Source: Pseudomonas citronellolis (lineage in GTDB: Bacteria; Pseudomonadota; Gammaproteobacteria; Pseudomonadales; Pseudomonadaceae). From it: a DNA stretch of 64,000 bases. Under the pieces are notes generated by a model that was given only the letters and a program-made list of their open reading frames with translations, did no database searches and was not told the DNA's origin. The DNA is taken from NCBI RefSeq assembly GCF_900112375.1, contig NZ_FOLS01000016.1, positions 62,001 to 126,000 of the forward strand, in the 5' to 3' direction. Numbering within the stretch: position 1 is the first letter of the stretch; each line of letters starts with the position of its first letter. Positions 35,324-45,276 of this stretch are shown piece after piece. Both the position numbers and the translations under genes were made by a program.

Positions 35324-36145
35324 TCAGCCCGGAATCAGCAGCTCGCGCAGGCCGTCGGCGTGCTCGCGCGTCTCGCCGGGCAGCACGAAGCGGCACTCGG
35401 CGATGTAGCTGTAGTCGCGGCGCGCCTGCTGCAGGCGCGCCAGGTCCAGTTCCACGCGCATCCGGCACTCCTCGCGGCCGGCCTCGCAGAGCAGCTGGCC
35501 GAAGGGGTCGACCACCGCGCTGCCGCCGGCGAACACCAGGCCGCCGTCGCCTTCGCCGACGCGGTTCACCATCACCGCGTAGGCCTGGTTCTCCATGGCC
35601 CGGCCGGTGATCGCGGTGCGGTGGGTGGGGCCGTAGGGGTCCATGTTGCCGTTGGTCACCAGGATCAGCTCGGCGCCCAGCTGGCCGAGGGCGCGGGCGC
35701 TTTCCGGGAACTCGATGTCGAAGCAGATCAGGATGCCCACCCGCACGCCCTTGAACAGCGCGGTGGCGTAGCGGTCGCCGGGGGTGAAGATGCCGCGGTC
35801 GGAGGCCCACAGGTGGGTCTTGCGGTACTTCAGGGCGATGCCCTCGGGGGTGACCAGCAGCGTGGTGTTGTAGAAGCGGCCGTCGTCGCCGGCCTCGGCG
35901 ATGCCCACCACCACGGCGACGTCGCGCTCCCGCGCAACCTGCTGCACGGCGCGCACGCTGGGGCCGTCCAGCGGCTCGGCGAGGCGGGCGACGTTGTCCT
36001 CGGTGGGGAAGCCCATCAGCTGGGTCTCGGGGAACACCACCAGGTCGGTATCCGCGGCGCAGGCGCGGATCGCCGCCAGGGTACGCCCGAGGTTGTAGGC
36101 GGTGTCGCCGTCGCGGCCGGCCAGTTGGACGAGTTCGACCTTCAT
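35324..36145 (-). CDS. Carbon-nitrogen hydrolase (nitrilase superfamily amidase)
   Basis: A 273-residue nitrilase-superfamily hydrolase. The Glu-Lys-Cys triad is visible: Glu in DLVVFPETQLMG, Lys in ALKYRKTHLW and Cys in GILICFDIEFPE. These enzymes hydrolyse amides, carbamoyl-amines or nitriles in the cytoplasm. I start at the ATG at 36145 (MKVELVQLAGRDGDTAYNLG), which aligns with the family N-terminus. It is divergent from a LuxR-type regulator and upstream of the APC permease. The substrate could be an imported amino acid amide or carbamoyl compound; that is inference from context. Confidence 0.86.
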   Translation of the reverse strand: MKVELVQLAGRDGDTAYNLGRTLAAIRACAADTDLVVFPETQLMGFPTEDNVARLAEPLDGPSVRAVQQVARERDVAVVVGIAEAGDDGRFYNTTLLVTPEGIALKYRKTHLWASDRGIFTPGDRYATALFKGVRVGILICFDIEFPESARALGQLGAELILVTNGNMDPYGPTHRTAITGRAMENQAYAVMVNRVGEGDGGLVFAGGSAVVDPFGQLLCEAGREECRMRVELDLARLQQARRDYSYIAECRFVLPGETREHADGLRELLIPG

Positions 36146-36339
36146 TGCAGCTCCTGTGGTTCTTGTTGCGGGCTCGCTCGCCACGCGGGATGGATCAGCC
36201 GTCCTGGCGGGAAACATGACCGCCCGGCGCAAAAGGGTCAGAATGCGCGCCGGGCCGGTGCAAGGCATTCACCGAGTATGCAGTTCGCCAGCGCGCCCGG
36301 GTAATTACGCCCACGTGGTAACCCAACAGGGGTAGAGGC

Positions 36340-37125
36340 ATGAACCTTACGCTGCAGGACATCGCCTGGCACCGCTCGGTCGGGCAGTTGATCGAGACGC
36401 TGGACAAGCCCAACTTCTGGCTCGCCCTGGTGCGCCTGCTGAACGAGTATGTGCCATTCGACAGCTGGGTGGCGCTGCTCTTCAGCAACGGCCGCCCGCA
36501 GGTGTTCGCCGAATGCCCGGGCGAGGACGGCGGCCCCGACCCGCTGTTCCAGGACTACCTCAAGGGCCTGTACCTGCTCGACCCCTTCTACATCGCCAGC
36601 CGCGAGGCCCCGGGCAGCGGCCTGCTGCGCCTGGCCGACGTGGCCCCGGAATGCTTCGAGCAGACCGACTACTACCAGCGCTACTTCCGCCTCAACGTGG
36701 TGGCCGACGAGGTGCAGTTCAACGTGCAGCTCGACGCCGAGCGCACCCTGTGCCTGTCCCTGGGCAGCAAGGGCCGCTTCAGCGCCGAACAGGTCGCCCT
36801 GCTCGACCTGCTGCGCCCCTGGGTGGCCGGCCTGATGCGCCAGCGCATGGCCTTCGAACGCGAACTGCTGGAGCAGGCCACGCCACCGGCGCCGCGCTGG
36901 CAGAGCCGCCTGGAAGAAACCGTGGAACGCCTGGAAACTCCGCTGACGGCCCGCGAGCTGGAAGTGGGCCGGCTGATGCTCAGCGGCTGCTCCAGCAAGG
37001 AGATAGCGCGCAAGCTGGCGATCTCGGCGGAGACGGTGAAGGTGCACCGCAAGCACATGTACAGCAAGCTGGGGATCAAGTCGCAGTCGGAGTTGTTTTC
37101 GTTGTTTCTGCAGGCGCAGGGGTAA
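36340..37125 (+). CDS. LuxR-type helix-turn-helix regulator
   Basis: A 261-residue regulator with a C-terminal LuxR/GerE HTH (residues about 198-258: LTARELEVGRLMLSGCSSKE, IARKLAISAETVKVHRKHMY). The N-terminal 190 residues have no phosphoacceptor Asp pattern and no clear acyl-homoserine-lactone motif; they may be a GAF-like sensor. It is divergent from the amidase/permease genes across 194 bases and is their likely regulator. An AGAGG sequence lies just before the ATG. Confidence 0.82.
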   Translation: MNLTLQDIAWHRSVGQLIETLDKPNFWLALVRLLNEYVPFDSWVALLFSNGRPQVFAECPGEDGGPDPLFQDYLKGLYLLDPFYIASREAPGSGLLRLADVAPECFEQTDYYQRYFRLNVVADEVQFNVQLDAERTLCLSLGSKGRFSAEQVALLDLLRPWVAGLMRQRMAFERELLEQATPPAPRWQSRLEETVERLETPLTARELEVGRLMLSGCSSKEIARKLAISAETVKVHRKHMYSKLGIKSQSELFSLFLQAQG

Positions 37126-37126
37126 G

Positions 37127-37163
37127 TAGGGCGCATAACCGCGAACGGTTATGCGCCCTACGA
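37127..37163. repeat. TAGGGCG palindrome
   Basis: GCATAACCGCGAACGGTTATGC (37132-37153) flanked by GTAGGGC and GCCCTAC forms one complete palindromic unit directly after the LuxR stop codon. Confidence 0.8.
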
Positions 37164-37183
37164 ACTTGCCGGCTGACGCGGCG

Positions 37184-37866
37184 TTCGGCGTGAAGCGAAA
37201 CCACGAAGCTCCCTGAAACCCTGTGCAAGGCACTGGGTTCCCGCATTCGCGGGAATGACGAGGGTGAGGCCAGGAGTATCAGGATGACTCCAAATTCCCC
37301 ACCCACTCCGAACAGCCCCTCTCCCTCCGGGAGAGGGCTGGGGTGAGGGCAACGGACTTCGCCGACACTCCACTGCCAACCCCATACTCCGCTCCCCCAC
37401 CCTAACCCTCCCCCGCAAGCGGGAGAGGGGACCGTTCGGCGTGAAGCGCAATCACCAAGCTCCCTGAAACCCTGTGCTAGGCACTGGGTTCCCGCGTTCG
37501 CGGGAATGACGAGGGTGAGGCCAGGAGTGTCAGGCTAACTCCAAATTCCCTATCCACTCCGAACGGCTCCCTCTCCCTCCGGGAGAGGGCTGGGGTGAGG
37601 GCAACGGGACTTCGCCGACACTCCACTGCCAACCCTGCACGCCGCTCCCCCTCCCTACCCCTCCCCCGCAAGCGGGAGAGGGAACCGTTCGGCGTGAAGC
37701 GCAATCACCAAGCTCCCTGAAACCCTGTGCAAGGCACTGGGTTCCCGCGTTCGCGGGAATGACGAGGATGGGACCAGCAGTATCAGGATGACTCCAGACT
37801 CCCCGGCCACTCAGGACAGCCCCCTCTCCCTTCAGGGAGAGGGTTGGGGAGAGGGCGCTCTTAACC
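37184..37866. repeat. Three tandem copies of a ~252-bp composite unit
   Basis: The segment starting TTCGGCGTGAAGCG occurs at 37184, 37435 and 37688, with spacings of 251 and 253 bases. Each unit contains AGCTCCCTGAAACCCTGTG, a CGCGTTCGCGGGAATGACG palindrome and a CTCTCCCTCCGGGAGAG hairpin. The first two also share CTTCGCCGACACTCCACTGC and a CCCCGCAAGCGGGAGAGG half. The third copy is shorter and runs into the sdaA leader. No gene is seen here. Confidence 0.85.
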
Positions 37867-37934
37867 CCACACACCACAACCCCCGGCAATCCCCCCCAAA
37901 CAGGTCCATGCTTGAACCCAGGAGGACCACAACC

Positions 37935-39314
37935 ATGACCCTCAGTGTCTTCGACATGTTCAAGCCCGGCGTCGGCCCGTCCAGCTCGCACACCGTCGGC
38001 CCCATGCGCGCCACCCGCGAGTTCGTCGAGCGCCTGCGCGCGGCCGACCTGCTGACCCGCGTAACGCGCGTGGAGGTGAACCTCTACGGCTCGCTCAGCG
38101 CCACCGGCAAGGGCCACGCCACCGACCGTGCCTGCCTGATCGGCCTGCTCGGCATCGACCCGGCGGACGCCGACCCCGCCGCCCTGGCGCCGCTGGTGGA
38201 CGCCATCTTCGCCGAACACAGCCTGGCCCTGGACGGCGAGCACGTCATCGACTTCAGCCCCGGCCGCGACCTGGTGTTCCACGACGGCAGCCTGCCGGCC
38301 CACCCCAACGGCATGCGCCTGCGCGCCCTGGACGCCGCCGGCCACGTGCTGGCCGAGCGCACCTGCTACTCGGTGGGCGGCGGCTTCGTGGTCGACGAGG
38401 CCGACTTCAACACCGACCGCGCCCTGCCCGACAACCCCATGCCCTACCCCTTCCACAGCGCCGAGGAACTGCTGCGGCTGTGCCATGCCCACGGCTTCCG
38501 GCGCATCAGCGACCTGATGTGGGCGAACGAGCTGAGCCTGCGCAGCGAGGACCAGATCCACGCCGGCCTTGCACACATCTGGGCGGAAATGCAGGCCTGC
38601 GTGCGCCGCGGCCTGGAGACCGAGGGCACCCTGCCCGGCGGCCTCAGGGTGCGCCGCCGCGCGCCCATGCTCTACCGCCGGCTGAACGAGGCCGGCAGCG
38701 GCAACCTGATCGCCAGCACCCTGGGCGCCATGGACTGGGTCGACCTCTGGGCCCTGGCGGTGAACGAGGAAAACGCCGCCGGCGGCCGCGTGGTCACCGC
38801 CCCCACCAACGGCGCGGCCGGCATAGTCCCGGCGGTGCTGCACTACTACGCCCACTACCAGGCCGACGCGCCCATGGACGCCATCGAGCGCTACCTGCTG
38901 ACCGCTGCCGCCGTCGGCATCCTGTGCAAGCTCAACGCCTCCATCTCCGGCGCCGAGGTGGGCTGCCAGGGCGAGGTCGGCTCGGCCTGCGCCATGGCCG
39001 CGGCGGGCCTGGCCGAAGTGCTGGGCGGCAGCCTGGAACAGGTGGAGAACGCCGCCGAAATCGGCCTGGAACACAACCTCGGGCTGACCTGCGACCCGGT
39101 CGCAGGACTCGTCCAGGTGCCCTGCATCGAGCGCAACGCCATGGCCTCGCTCAAGGCCATCAACGCAGCCCAACTGGCCCTGCGCGGCGACGGCCAGCAC
39201 CTGGTGTCGCTGGACAAGGCCATCGACACCCTGCGCGACACCGGCCGCGACATGATGGACAAGTACAAGGAGACGTCGAAGGGCGGCCTGGCGGTGAACG
39301 TGATCGCCTGCTGA
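37935..39314 (+). CDS. sdaA: L-serine ammonia-lyase (L-serine dehydratase)
   Basis: A 459-residue single-chain L-serine dehydratase that deaminates serine to pyruvate with a 4Fe-4S cluster. It opens [20 protein letters not shown] with the SSSHT phosphate/substrate motif, and carries [40 protein letters not shown] near the cluster. Cluster cysteines are visible in CKLNAS, GCQGEVG and PCIERN. A GGAGG ribosome-binding site lies 9 bases before the ATG at 37935. It is a lone gene behind a repeat-filled leader and before gcd, with a separate promoter likely for gcd. Confidence 0.93.
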   Translation: MTLSVFDMFKPGVGPSSSHTVGPMRATREFVERLRAADLLTRVTRVEVNLYGSLSATGKGHATDRACLIGLLGIDPADADPAALAPLVDAIFAEHSLALDGEHVIDFSPGRDLVFHDGSLPAHPNGMRLRALDAAGHVLAERTCYSVGGGFVVDEADFNTDRALPDNPMPYPFHSAEELLRLCHAHGFRRISDLMWANELSLRSEDQIHAGLAHIWAEMQACVRRGLETEGTLPGGLRVRRRAPMLYRRLNEAGSGNLIASTLGAMDWVDLWALAVNEENAAGGRVVTAPTNGAAGIVPAVLHYYAHYQADAPMDAIERYLLTAAAVGILCKLNASISGAEVGCQGEVGSACAMAAAGLAEVLGGSLEQVENAAEIGLEHNLGLTCDPVAGLVQVPCIERNAMASLKAINAAQLALRGDGQHLVSLDKAIDTLRDTGRDMMDKYKETSKGGLAVNVIAC

Positions 39315-39416
39315 GCACGACCGCCTGGTCGGAAATCGGACAAAACACCATTAACCATCTAGTTAATTAGCTTGCTAAGGGTATAATTCGCACTCCCACA
39401 CTGCGAGATTCCCGGC

Positions 39417-41834
39417 ATGAGACAAGCACAGCGCGCCTCTGGCGCCAGCACCTTCATTCTGGTCGGCCTGGGGGTGGTCATCGCCCTCCTCGGCCTCGCC
39501 CTGGCCGCCGGCGGCGCCCGCCTGGCCAGCCTGGGCGGTTCCTGGTACTTCCTCATCGGCGGCCTGGCCATGGCCCTGCCCGGCGTCCTGCTGGCGCTGC
39601 GCAAGCCGGCCGGCGCCTGGCTGTTCGCCGCCTTCCTGGCGGGCACCGCCCTCTGGGCCCTGGCCGACGCCGGGCTGGCGTTCTGGCCGCTGTTCTCGCG
39701 GCTGTTCATGTTCGGCGCCATCGGCCTGGCGGTGGCGCTGATCTACCCCATGCTGGTGCGCGCCTCCGGCGGCGTCGCCGGGCGCGGCGCCTATGGCGTG
39801 GCCGCGGTGCTCGCCGTGCTGCTGGCGGTGGCCGCCGGCAACATGTTCGTCGCCCACCCCAGCGTCGCCCCCACAGGCGACGGCCCGGGGCTGACGCCGG
39901 TGGACCCGGCCCACGCGCAGAAGGACTGGGCCCACTACGGCAACACCGAGGGCGGCAGCCGCTTCGCCGCGCTGGACCAGATCAACCGCGGCAACGTCGA
40001 CAAGCTCGAGGTGGCCTGGACCTACCATACCGGTGACGTGGCCGAGAGCGACGGCAACGGCGCCGAGGACCAACTCACCCCGCTGCAGGTCGGCGACAAG
40101 GTGTTCATCTGCACCCCGCACAACGACCTGATCGCGCTGGACGCCGACACCGGCAAGCAGCTGTGGAAGAACGAAATCAACGCGCAGTCCAAGGTCTGGC
40201 AGCGCTGCCGCGGCCTGGCCTACTTCGACGCGACCAAGACCGTCGCCCAGCCCACCCAGCCCAACAGCACGCCGGTCACCGCCGTCAGCGTGCCGGCCGG
40301 CGCCAACTGCCAGCGCCGCCTGCTGACCAACACCATCGACGCCCGCCTGATCGCCGTGGACGCCGACACCGGCGCCTTCTGCCAGGGCTTCGGCAACGAC
40401 GGCCAGGTGGACCTCAAGGCCGGCCTGGGCGACGTGCCCGACTCCTACTACCAGCTCAGCTCCGCACCGCTGATGGCCGGCACCACCGTCGTGGTCGGCG
40501 GCCGCGTGGCGGACAACGTCCAGACCGACATGCCCGGCGGCGTGATCCGCGGCTTCGACGTCATCAGCGGGCAGATGCGCTGGGCCTTCGACCCGGGCAA
40601 CCCGCAGGACAAGCAGGCCCCGGCGCCGGGCAGCACCTACGTGCGCAGCACCCCCAACAGCTGGGCGCCGATGTCCTACGACGCGGCGATGAACACCGTG
40701 TTCCTGCCCATGGGCAGCTCCTCCACCGACATCTACGGCGTGGAGCGCACGAAGCTCGACCACACCTACGGCGCCTCGATCCTCGCCGTGGACGCCACCA
40801 CCGGCGCCGAGAAGTGGGTGTTCCAGACCGTGCACAACGACCTCTGGGACTTCGACCTGCCCATGCAGCCGAGCCTGGTGGACTTCCCCGTGGCCGACGG
40901 CAAGAGCGTGCCGGCCGTGGTGATCGGCACCAAGGCCGGGCAGATCTACGTGCTCGACCGCGCCACCGGCAAGCCGCTGACCCAGGTCGACGAAGTGCCG
41001 GTGAAAGCCGCCAATATCCCCAACGAGCCCTACTCGCCGACCCAGCCGAAATCGGTGGGCATGCCGCAGATAGGCGCGCAGACCCTCACCGAATCGGACA
41101 TGTGGGGCGCCACCCCGTACGACCAACTGCTGTGCCGCATCGACTTCAAGAAGATGCGCTACGACGGCCTGTACACCGCGCCGGGCACCGACCTCTCGCT
41201 GAGCTTCCCCGGCTCCCTGGGCGGCATGAACTGGGGCAGCATCTCCACCGACCCGGTGCACGGCTTCATCTTCGTCAACGACATGCGCCTGGGCCTGTGG
41301 GTGCAGATGGTCCCCTCGGCCAACAAGGGCCAGGCCGCTTCCGGCGGCGAAGCGCTGAACACCGGCATGGGCGCGGTGCCGCTCAAGGGCACGCCCTACG
41401 CGGTGAACAAGAACCGCTTCCTCTCGGTGGCCGGCATCCCCTGCCAGGCGCCGCCCTTCGGCACCCTCAGCGCCATCGACCTGAAGACCCGCAAGGTCGC
41501 CTGGCAGGTGCCGGTGGGCACGGTCGAGGACACCGGCCCGCTGGGCATCCGCATGCACCTGCCGATCCCCATCGGCCTGCCGACCCTCGGCGGCACCCTG
41601 TCCACCCAGGGCGGCCTGGTGTTCATCGCCGGCACCCAGGACTTCTACCTGCGCGCCTACGACAGCGGCAACGGCAAGGAAATCTGGAAGGCCCGCCTGC
41701 CCGTGGGCAGCCAGGGCGGCCCGATGACCTACGTCTCGCCCAGGACCGGCAAGCAGTACATCGTGGTCACCGCCGGCGGCGCCCGCCAGTCGCCGGACCG
41801 CGGCGACTACGTGATGGCCTACGCCCTGCCCTGA
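39417..41834 (+). CDS. gcd: Membrane-bound PQQ-dependent glucose dehydrogenase
   Basis: An 805-residue quinoprotein that oxidises glucose to gluconolactone in the periplasm and passes electrons to ubiquinone. The first about 145 residues form five membrane helices. The eight-bladed PQQ propeller follows: DWAHYGNTEGGSRFAALDQI, TPLQVGDKVFICTPHNDLIA, HNDLWDFDLPMQPSLVDFPV and GGPMTYVSPRTGKQYIVVTA are conserved segments. It would feed the gluconate/2-ketogluconate routes of Pseudomonas and needs PQQ made elsewhere. It is followed by oprB 83 bases downstream, a common arrangement. Confidence 0.95.
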   Translation: MRQAQRASGASTFILVGLGVVIALLGLALAAGGARLASLGGSWYFLIGGLAMALPGVLLALRKPAGAWLFAAFLAGTALWALADAGLAFWPLFSRLFMFGAIGLAVALIYPMLVRASGGVAGRGAYGVAAVLAVLLAVAAGNMFVAHPSVAPTGDGPGLTPVDPAHAQKDWAHYGNTEGGSRFAALDQINRGNVDKLEVAWTYHTGDVAESDGNGAEDQLTPLQVGDKVFICTPHNDLIALDADTGKQLWKNEINAQSKVWQRCRGLAYFDATKTVAQPTQPNSTPVTAVSVPAGANCQRRLLTNTIDARLIAVDADTGAFCQGFGNDGQVDLKAGLGDVPDSYYQLSSAPLMAGTTVVVGGRVADNVQTDMPGGVIRGFDVISGQMRWAFDPGNPQDKQAPAPGSTYVRSTPNSWAPMSYDAAMNTVFLPMGSSSTDIYGVERTKLDHTYGASILAVDATTGAEKWVFQTVHNDLWDFDLPMQPSLVDFPVADGKSVPAVVIGTKAGQIYVLDRATGKPLTQVDEVPVKAANIPNEPYSPTQPKSVGMPQIGAQTLTESDMWGATPYDQLLCRIDFKKMRYDGLYTAPGTDLSLSFPGSLGGMNWGSISTDPVHGFIFVNDMRLGLWVQMVPSANKGQAASGGEALNTGMGAVPLKGTPYAVNKNRFLSVAGIPCQAPPFGTLSAIDLKTRKVAWQVPVGTVEDTGPLGIRMHLPIPIGLPTLGGTLSTQGGLVFIAGTQDFYLRAYDSGNGKEIWKARLPVGSQGGPMTYVSPRTGKQYIVVTAGGARQSPDRGDYVMAYALP

Positions 41835-41841
41835 ACCATGA

Positions 41842-41860
41842 GCCCGCCACTCCGGCGGGC
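41842..41860 (+). terminator. Hairpin between gcd and oprB
   Basis: GCCCGCC (41842-41848) pairs with GGCGGGC (41854-41860) across a five-base loop, six bases after the gcd stop. It lacks a T tract and may attenuate rather than end transcription into oprB. Confidence 0.45.
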
Positions 41861-41917
41861 GCCCTCTTCCGGCGCGGCCCAGGGCCGCGTCTCCCCTCAT
41901 CCGGTAAGTGTTCCGTC

Positions 41918-43189
41918 ATGCGATTCCCCTCCACCTCCCTGCGCCTGCTGCTGGGCGCCGCCTGCCTCACCCCGTCCCTGGCCCTGGCCGACGACCCGCT
42001 CGAACGCTCGACGCTGAGCGGCGACTGGGGCGGCCTGCGCCACGAACTGGACGACCAGGGCATCCGCTTCACCGGCGAATACAGCGGCGAGACCGTGTAC
42101 AACGCCGACGGCGGCCTCAAGCGCTCGGCGCGCTATTCGCAGAACCTCAAGCTCGGCGTGCGCTTCGACCTGGGCAAGCTCTACGGCCTGGACAACGGCG
42201 GCCTGGTGCAATTGACCGTGAACGACCGCCGCGGCAACGACGGCTCCGGCGACCTGGTCGGCAACCGCCTGCCGGTGCAGGAAAACTACGGCGGCCTCTA
42301 CACCCGCCTCACCGAACTGAGCTACGAGCGCAACCTGTTCACCCCGGCGCTGGACGTGAAGCTCGGCTACATGGCCATGGGCAACGACCTCGGCGGCCTG
42401 GACAGCGGCATCCTCTGCAACTTCATGAACGCCGGTTTCTGCGGCCACCCGCTGAACATGTCCGGCGGCAGCGGCTGGAGCAACTACCCCAACGCCCACC
42501 TGGGCGTGCGCCTGAAATACAGCTTCTCGCCGGCCTGGCAGTTGCGCGTGGCGGCCTTCAACGTCGACCCCGAGAGCAACGGCAACTCCAGCCGCGCCTG
42601 GCACCTCACGCCCAAGCACAGCACCGGCACCGTGGTGCCCGTCGAACTGGTCTACAAACGCCTCGACGAGCTGCCCGGCGAATACAAGCTGGGCTGGTAC
42701 TACGACAGTTCCGACGCCCAGCGCATCGGCAGCGACGAGAAGGTCGCCGGGCGCGACGGCCACTACCTGCTGGCCGACCAGGCCGTGTGGCACGCGCAGC
42801 ATCGCCCGGGGCAGAGCCTGCACCTCTTCGGCCAGGTCTCGGTGGCCAGCTCGGCGGCCTCGCCCTTCAGCAAGTGGTACAGCGCCGGCGTGGTGCTCTA
42901 CCAGCCCTTCGCCGGCCGCCCGCGCGACACCCTCGCCCTGGGCTTCGGCCGCGCCGTGCCCAACCCGCGCAGCCGCGAACTGCAGGAAGACAACGCCCTG
43001 GCCAACGGCCAGGCCTACCCCGAGCTGGACAACGCCGAGCGCCTGGTCGAACTGAGCTACGGCTTCCAGGCCACGCCCTGGCTGCTGCTGCGCCCGGACG
43101 TGCAATACGTGATCGAGCCGGGCGCCTTCTCCGGGCAAAGCATCGACAACGCCCTGGTCTTCGGCCTGCAGGTCAAGGCCACGCTCTGA
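41918..43189 (+). CDS. oprB: Carbohydrate-selective porin OprB
   Basis: A 423-residue outer-membrane porin with a signal peptide (residues 1-25, ending SLALA). The mature part begins DDPLERSTLSGDWGGLRHEL, the standard OprB opening, and the barrel includes LTELSYERNLFTPALDVKLG and NALVFGLQVKATL at the C-terminus. OprB admits glucose and other sugars into the periplasm, where the adjacent Gcd oxidises glucose, so the pair is functionally linked. The ATG at 41918 is chosen because it gives the signal peptide; the larger open frame upstream is antisense/frame shadow of gcd. Confidence 0.93.
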   Translation: MRFPSTSLRLLLGAACLTPSLALADDPLERSTLSGDWGGLRHELDDQGIRFTGEYSGETVYNADGGLKRSARYSQNLKLGVRFDLGKLYGLDNGGLVQLTVNDRRGNDGSGDLVGNRLPVQENYGGLYTRLTELSYERNLFTPALDVKLGYMAMGNDLGGLDSGILCNFMNAGFCGHPLNMSGGSGWSNYPNAHLGVRLKYSFSPAWQLRVAAFNVDPESNGNSSRAWHLTPKHSTGTVVPVELVYKRLDELPGEYKLGWYYDSSDAQRIGSDEKVAGRDGHYLLADQAVWHAQHRPGQSLHLFGQVSVASSAASPFSKWYSAGVVLYQPFAGRPRDTLALGFGRAVPNPRSRELQEDNALANGQAYPELDNAERLVELSYGFQATPWLLLRPDVQYVIEPGAFSGQSIDNALVFGLQVKATL

Positions 43190-43196
43190 TCCCCGC

Positions 43197-43225
43197 CGCC
43201 GGCCGCCAGCGAACGGCGGCCGGCG
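43197..43225 (+). terminator. Hairpin after oprB
   Basis: A perfect 11-bp stem CGCCGGCCGCC / GGCGGCCGGCG with a seven-base loop sits eight bases after the oprB stop. No run of T follows; it is likely a transcription or mRNA-stability end. Confidence 0.55.
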
Positions 43226-43475
43226 CGCCAATATTGCAGTTCGCGGCACAAGCTTTCTCAGCGACAGAAAATATCGTTAGCTTGCTTTCTTTTTTCCCCG
43301 CTTCGGGCTAAGTTCGGCCTCGCAAGCCTTCCACACCATAAGAATCCGCCCGCAACGCCCAGCCCATTGACCTTCGCCCGAGCACAGCGGCGCAACGCCT
43401 GCCATGCTCAATGGCGGTCCGCTGCGCCATGCCGGCAGCCCACCCCCGTGATCAAGCCCGACGACTGGAGATTCC

Positions 43476-45086
43476 ATGAACCTGTCGCTGCTAAGCCGTT
43501 ACGCCTTCTTCGCCGCTTGTGTGCTCTTCACCCTGTTCAGCCTGCCCTTCCTCGGGCACGACTGGGTCTGGCCCTTCACCCTGGTGACACTCGCCCTCAG
43601 CCTGCTGGGCGTGTTCGACCTGCTGCAGGCGCCCCACGCGGTGAGGCGCAACTACCCCATCCTCGGCAACATCCGCTACCTGGTCGAAGGCATCCGCCCG
43701 GAAATCCGCCAGTACCTGCTCGAAGGCGACCGCGAGGCCCTGCCCTTCTCCCGCGCCCAGCGCGGCCTGGTGTACGCCCGCGCCAAGCAGGAAACCGCCG
43801 ACAAGCCCTTCGGCACCCTCATCGACGTCTATGAATCCGGCTTCGAATTCATCGCCCACTCCATCCGCCCGGTGCCGCTGGCCGACCCCAGCACCTTCCG
43901 CGTGACGGTCGGCGGGCCCGAGTGCAAGCAGCCCTACTCCATCTCGGTGTTCAACATCTCCGCCATGAGCTTCGGCGCCCTCAGCGCCAACGCCATCCGC
44001 GCGCTGAACAAGGGCGCGCGCATGGGCAACTTCATCCACGACACCGGCGAAGGCAGCATCAGCCCCTACCACCGCGAATACGGCGGCGACCTGACCTGGG
44101 AACTGGGCAGCGGCTACTTCGGCTGCCGCGGCGACGACGGCCGCTTCGACCCCGAACGCTTCGCCGCCCAGGCCGCCAGCCCGCAGGTGAAGATGATCGA
44201 AATCAAGCTCAGCCAGGGCGCCAAGCCGGGCCACGGCGGCATCCTGCCCAAGCACAAGGTCACCGCCGAGATCGCCGCCACCCGCGGCGTGCCCATGGGC
44301 CAGGACTGCGTATCGCCGTCCAGCCACAGCGAATTCAGCACGCCCAGGGAACTGCTCGACTTCATCGTCCGCCTGCGCGAACTCTCTGGCGGCAAGCCGG
44401 TGGGCTTCAAGCTGTGCATCGGCCACCCCTGGGAATTCATGGGCATCGCCAAGGCCATGCACGAAACCGGCATCCTCCCCGACTTCATCGTGGTCGACGG
44501 CAAGGAAGGCGGCACCGGCGCCGCCCCGGTGGAATTCGTCGACCACATGGGCCTGCCCATGCGCGAAGGCCTGCTGTTCGTGCACAACACCCTGGTCGGC
44601 CTGAACCTGCGCGACAAGATCCGCGTCGGCGCCAGCGGCAAGGTGGTCAGCGCCTTCGACATCGCCAGCGTACTGGCCATGGGCGCCGACTGGGCCAACT
44701 CCGCCCGCGGCTTCATGTTCGCCATCGGCTGCATCCAGAGCCAGAGCTGCCACACCAACAAATGCCCCACTGGCGTAGCCACCCAGGACCCACTGCGCCA
44801 ACGCGCCCTGGTAGTGCCGGACAAGGCCGAGCGCGTCTACAACTTCCACCGCAACACCCTGAAAGCCCTGGCCGAAATGCTCGCCGCCGCCGGCCTGCGC
44901 CACCCCTCGGAAGTGGAAGCCAAACACCTGGTGCGCCGAGTGTCGTCCAGCGAAATCCGCCTGTTCGCCCACCTGCACTACTTCCTCAAGCCGGGCGAAC
45001 TGCTCAGCGGCAATATCGAAGGGGAGTTCTACGAGCGGATGTGGCGCATGGCGCGCAGTGACAGCTTTGAGGCTAATGGGGCCTGA
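43476..45086 (+). CDS. FMN-binding glutamate synthase family protein
   Basis: A 536-residue protein with two N-terminal membrane helices (about residues 6-26 and 28-48) and a glutamate-synthase-like FMN domain (Glu_synthase, Pfam PF01645 type). Recognisable segments are SAMSFGALSANAIRALNKGA, GSGYFGCRGDDGRFDPERFA, LSQGAKPGHGGILPKHKVTA and VVDGKEGGTGAAPVEFVDHM. CIQSQSCHTNKCPTGVATQD carries the cysteines of the 3Fe-4S-like site. It lacks the GltB amidotransferase domain and has no GltD partner here, so it is not a complete glutamate synthase. TGGAG precedes the ATG. The actual reaction is unknown. Confidence 0.85.
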   Translation: MNLSLLSRYAFFAACVLFTLFSLPFLGHDWVWPFTLVTLALSLLGVFDLLQAPHAVRRNYPILGNIRYLVEGIRPEIRQYLLEGDREALPFSRAQRGLVYARAKQETADKPFGTLIDVYESGFEFIAHSIRPVPLADPSTFRVTVGGPECKQPYSISVFNISAMSFGALSANAIRALNKGARMGNFIHDTGEGSISPYHREYGGDLTWELGSGYFGCRGDDGRFDPERFAAQAASPQVKMIEIKLSQGAKPGHGGILPKHKVTAEIAATRGVPMGQDCVSPSSHSEFSTPRELLDFIVRLRELSGGKPVGFKLCIGHPWEFMGIAKAMHETGILPDFIVVDGKEGGTGAAPVEFVDHMGLPMREGLLFVHNTLVGLNLRDKIRVGASGKVVSAFDIASVLAMGADWANSARGFMFAIGCIQSQSCHTNKCPTGVATQDPLRQRALVVPDKAERVYNFHRNTLKALAEMLAAAGLRHPSEVEAKHLVRRVSSSEIRLFAHLHYFLKPGELLSGNIEGEFYERMWRMARSDSFEANGA

Positions 45087-45209
45087 TCTTGAGGGGATCA
45101 GCAGAGCAAACAGGTCGGTGGCTGGTGACTATCGGCCAGGAGCGGACTGCCTATCCGAAAATGAAACTGTTCCTTTTTCTCGCCCCAGCCGCCTCCCTGT
45201 TCCGTCCGA

Positions 45210-45238
45210 TTGACAGTCCCGCGGCAACTCCCTAACGT
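45210..45238 (+). promoter_or_regulatory. Sigma-70-like promoter
   Basis: A perfect -35 box TTGACA (45210-45215) is followed after exactly 17 bases by TAACGT (45233-45238), a weaker -10 match. It would begin a leader of about 210 bases before the small ORF at 45459. Confidence 0.45.
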
Positions 45239-45276
45239 TGCCTCGCCGCCCAACCTGGGCGGTACGGGATTGGCGT

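Noticed and set aside
37184..37866. CRISPR-like array before sdaA
   Set aside because: Units are about 252 bases, made of several palindromes, with no short repeats plus unique spacers and no cas genes.
43476..45086. Functional glutamate synthase (GltB)
   Set aside because: Only the FMN domain is present, with N-terminal membrane helices and no amidotransferase domain or GltD partner.
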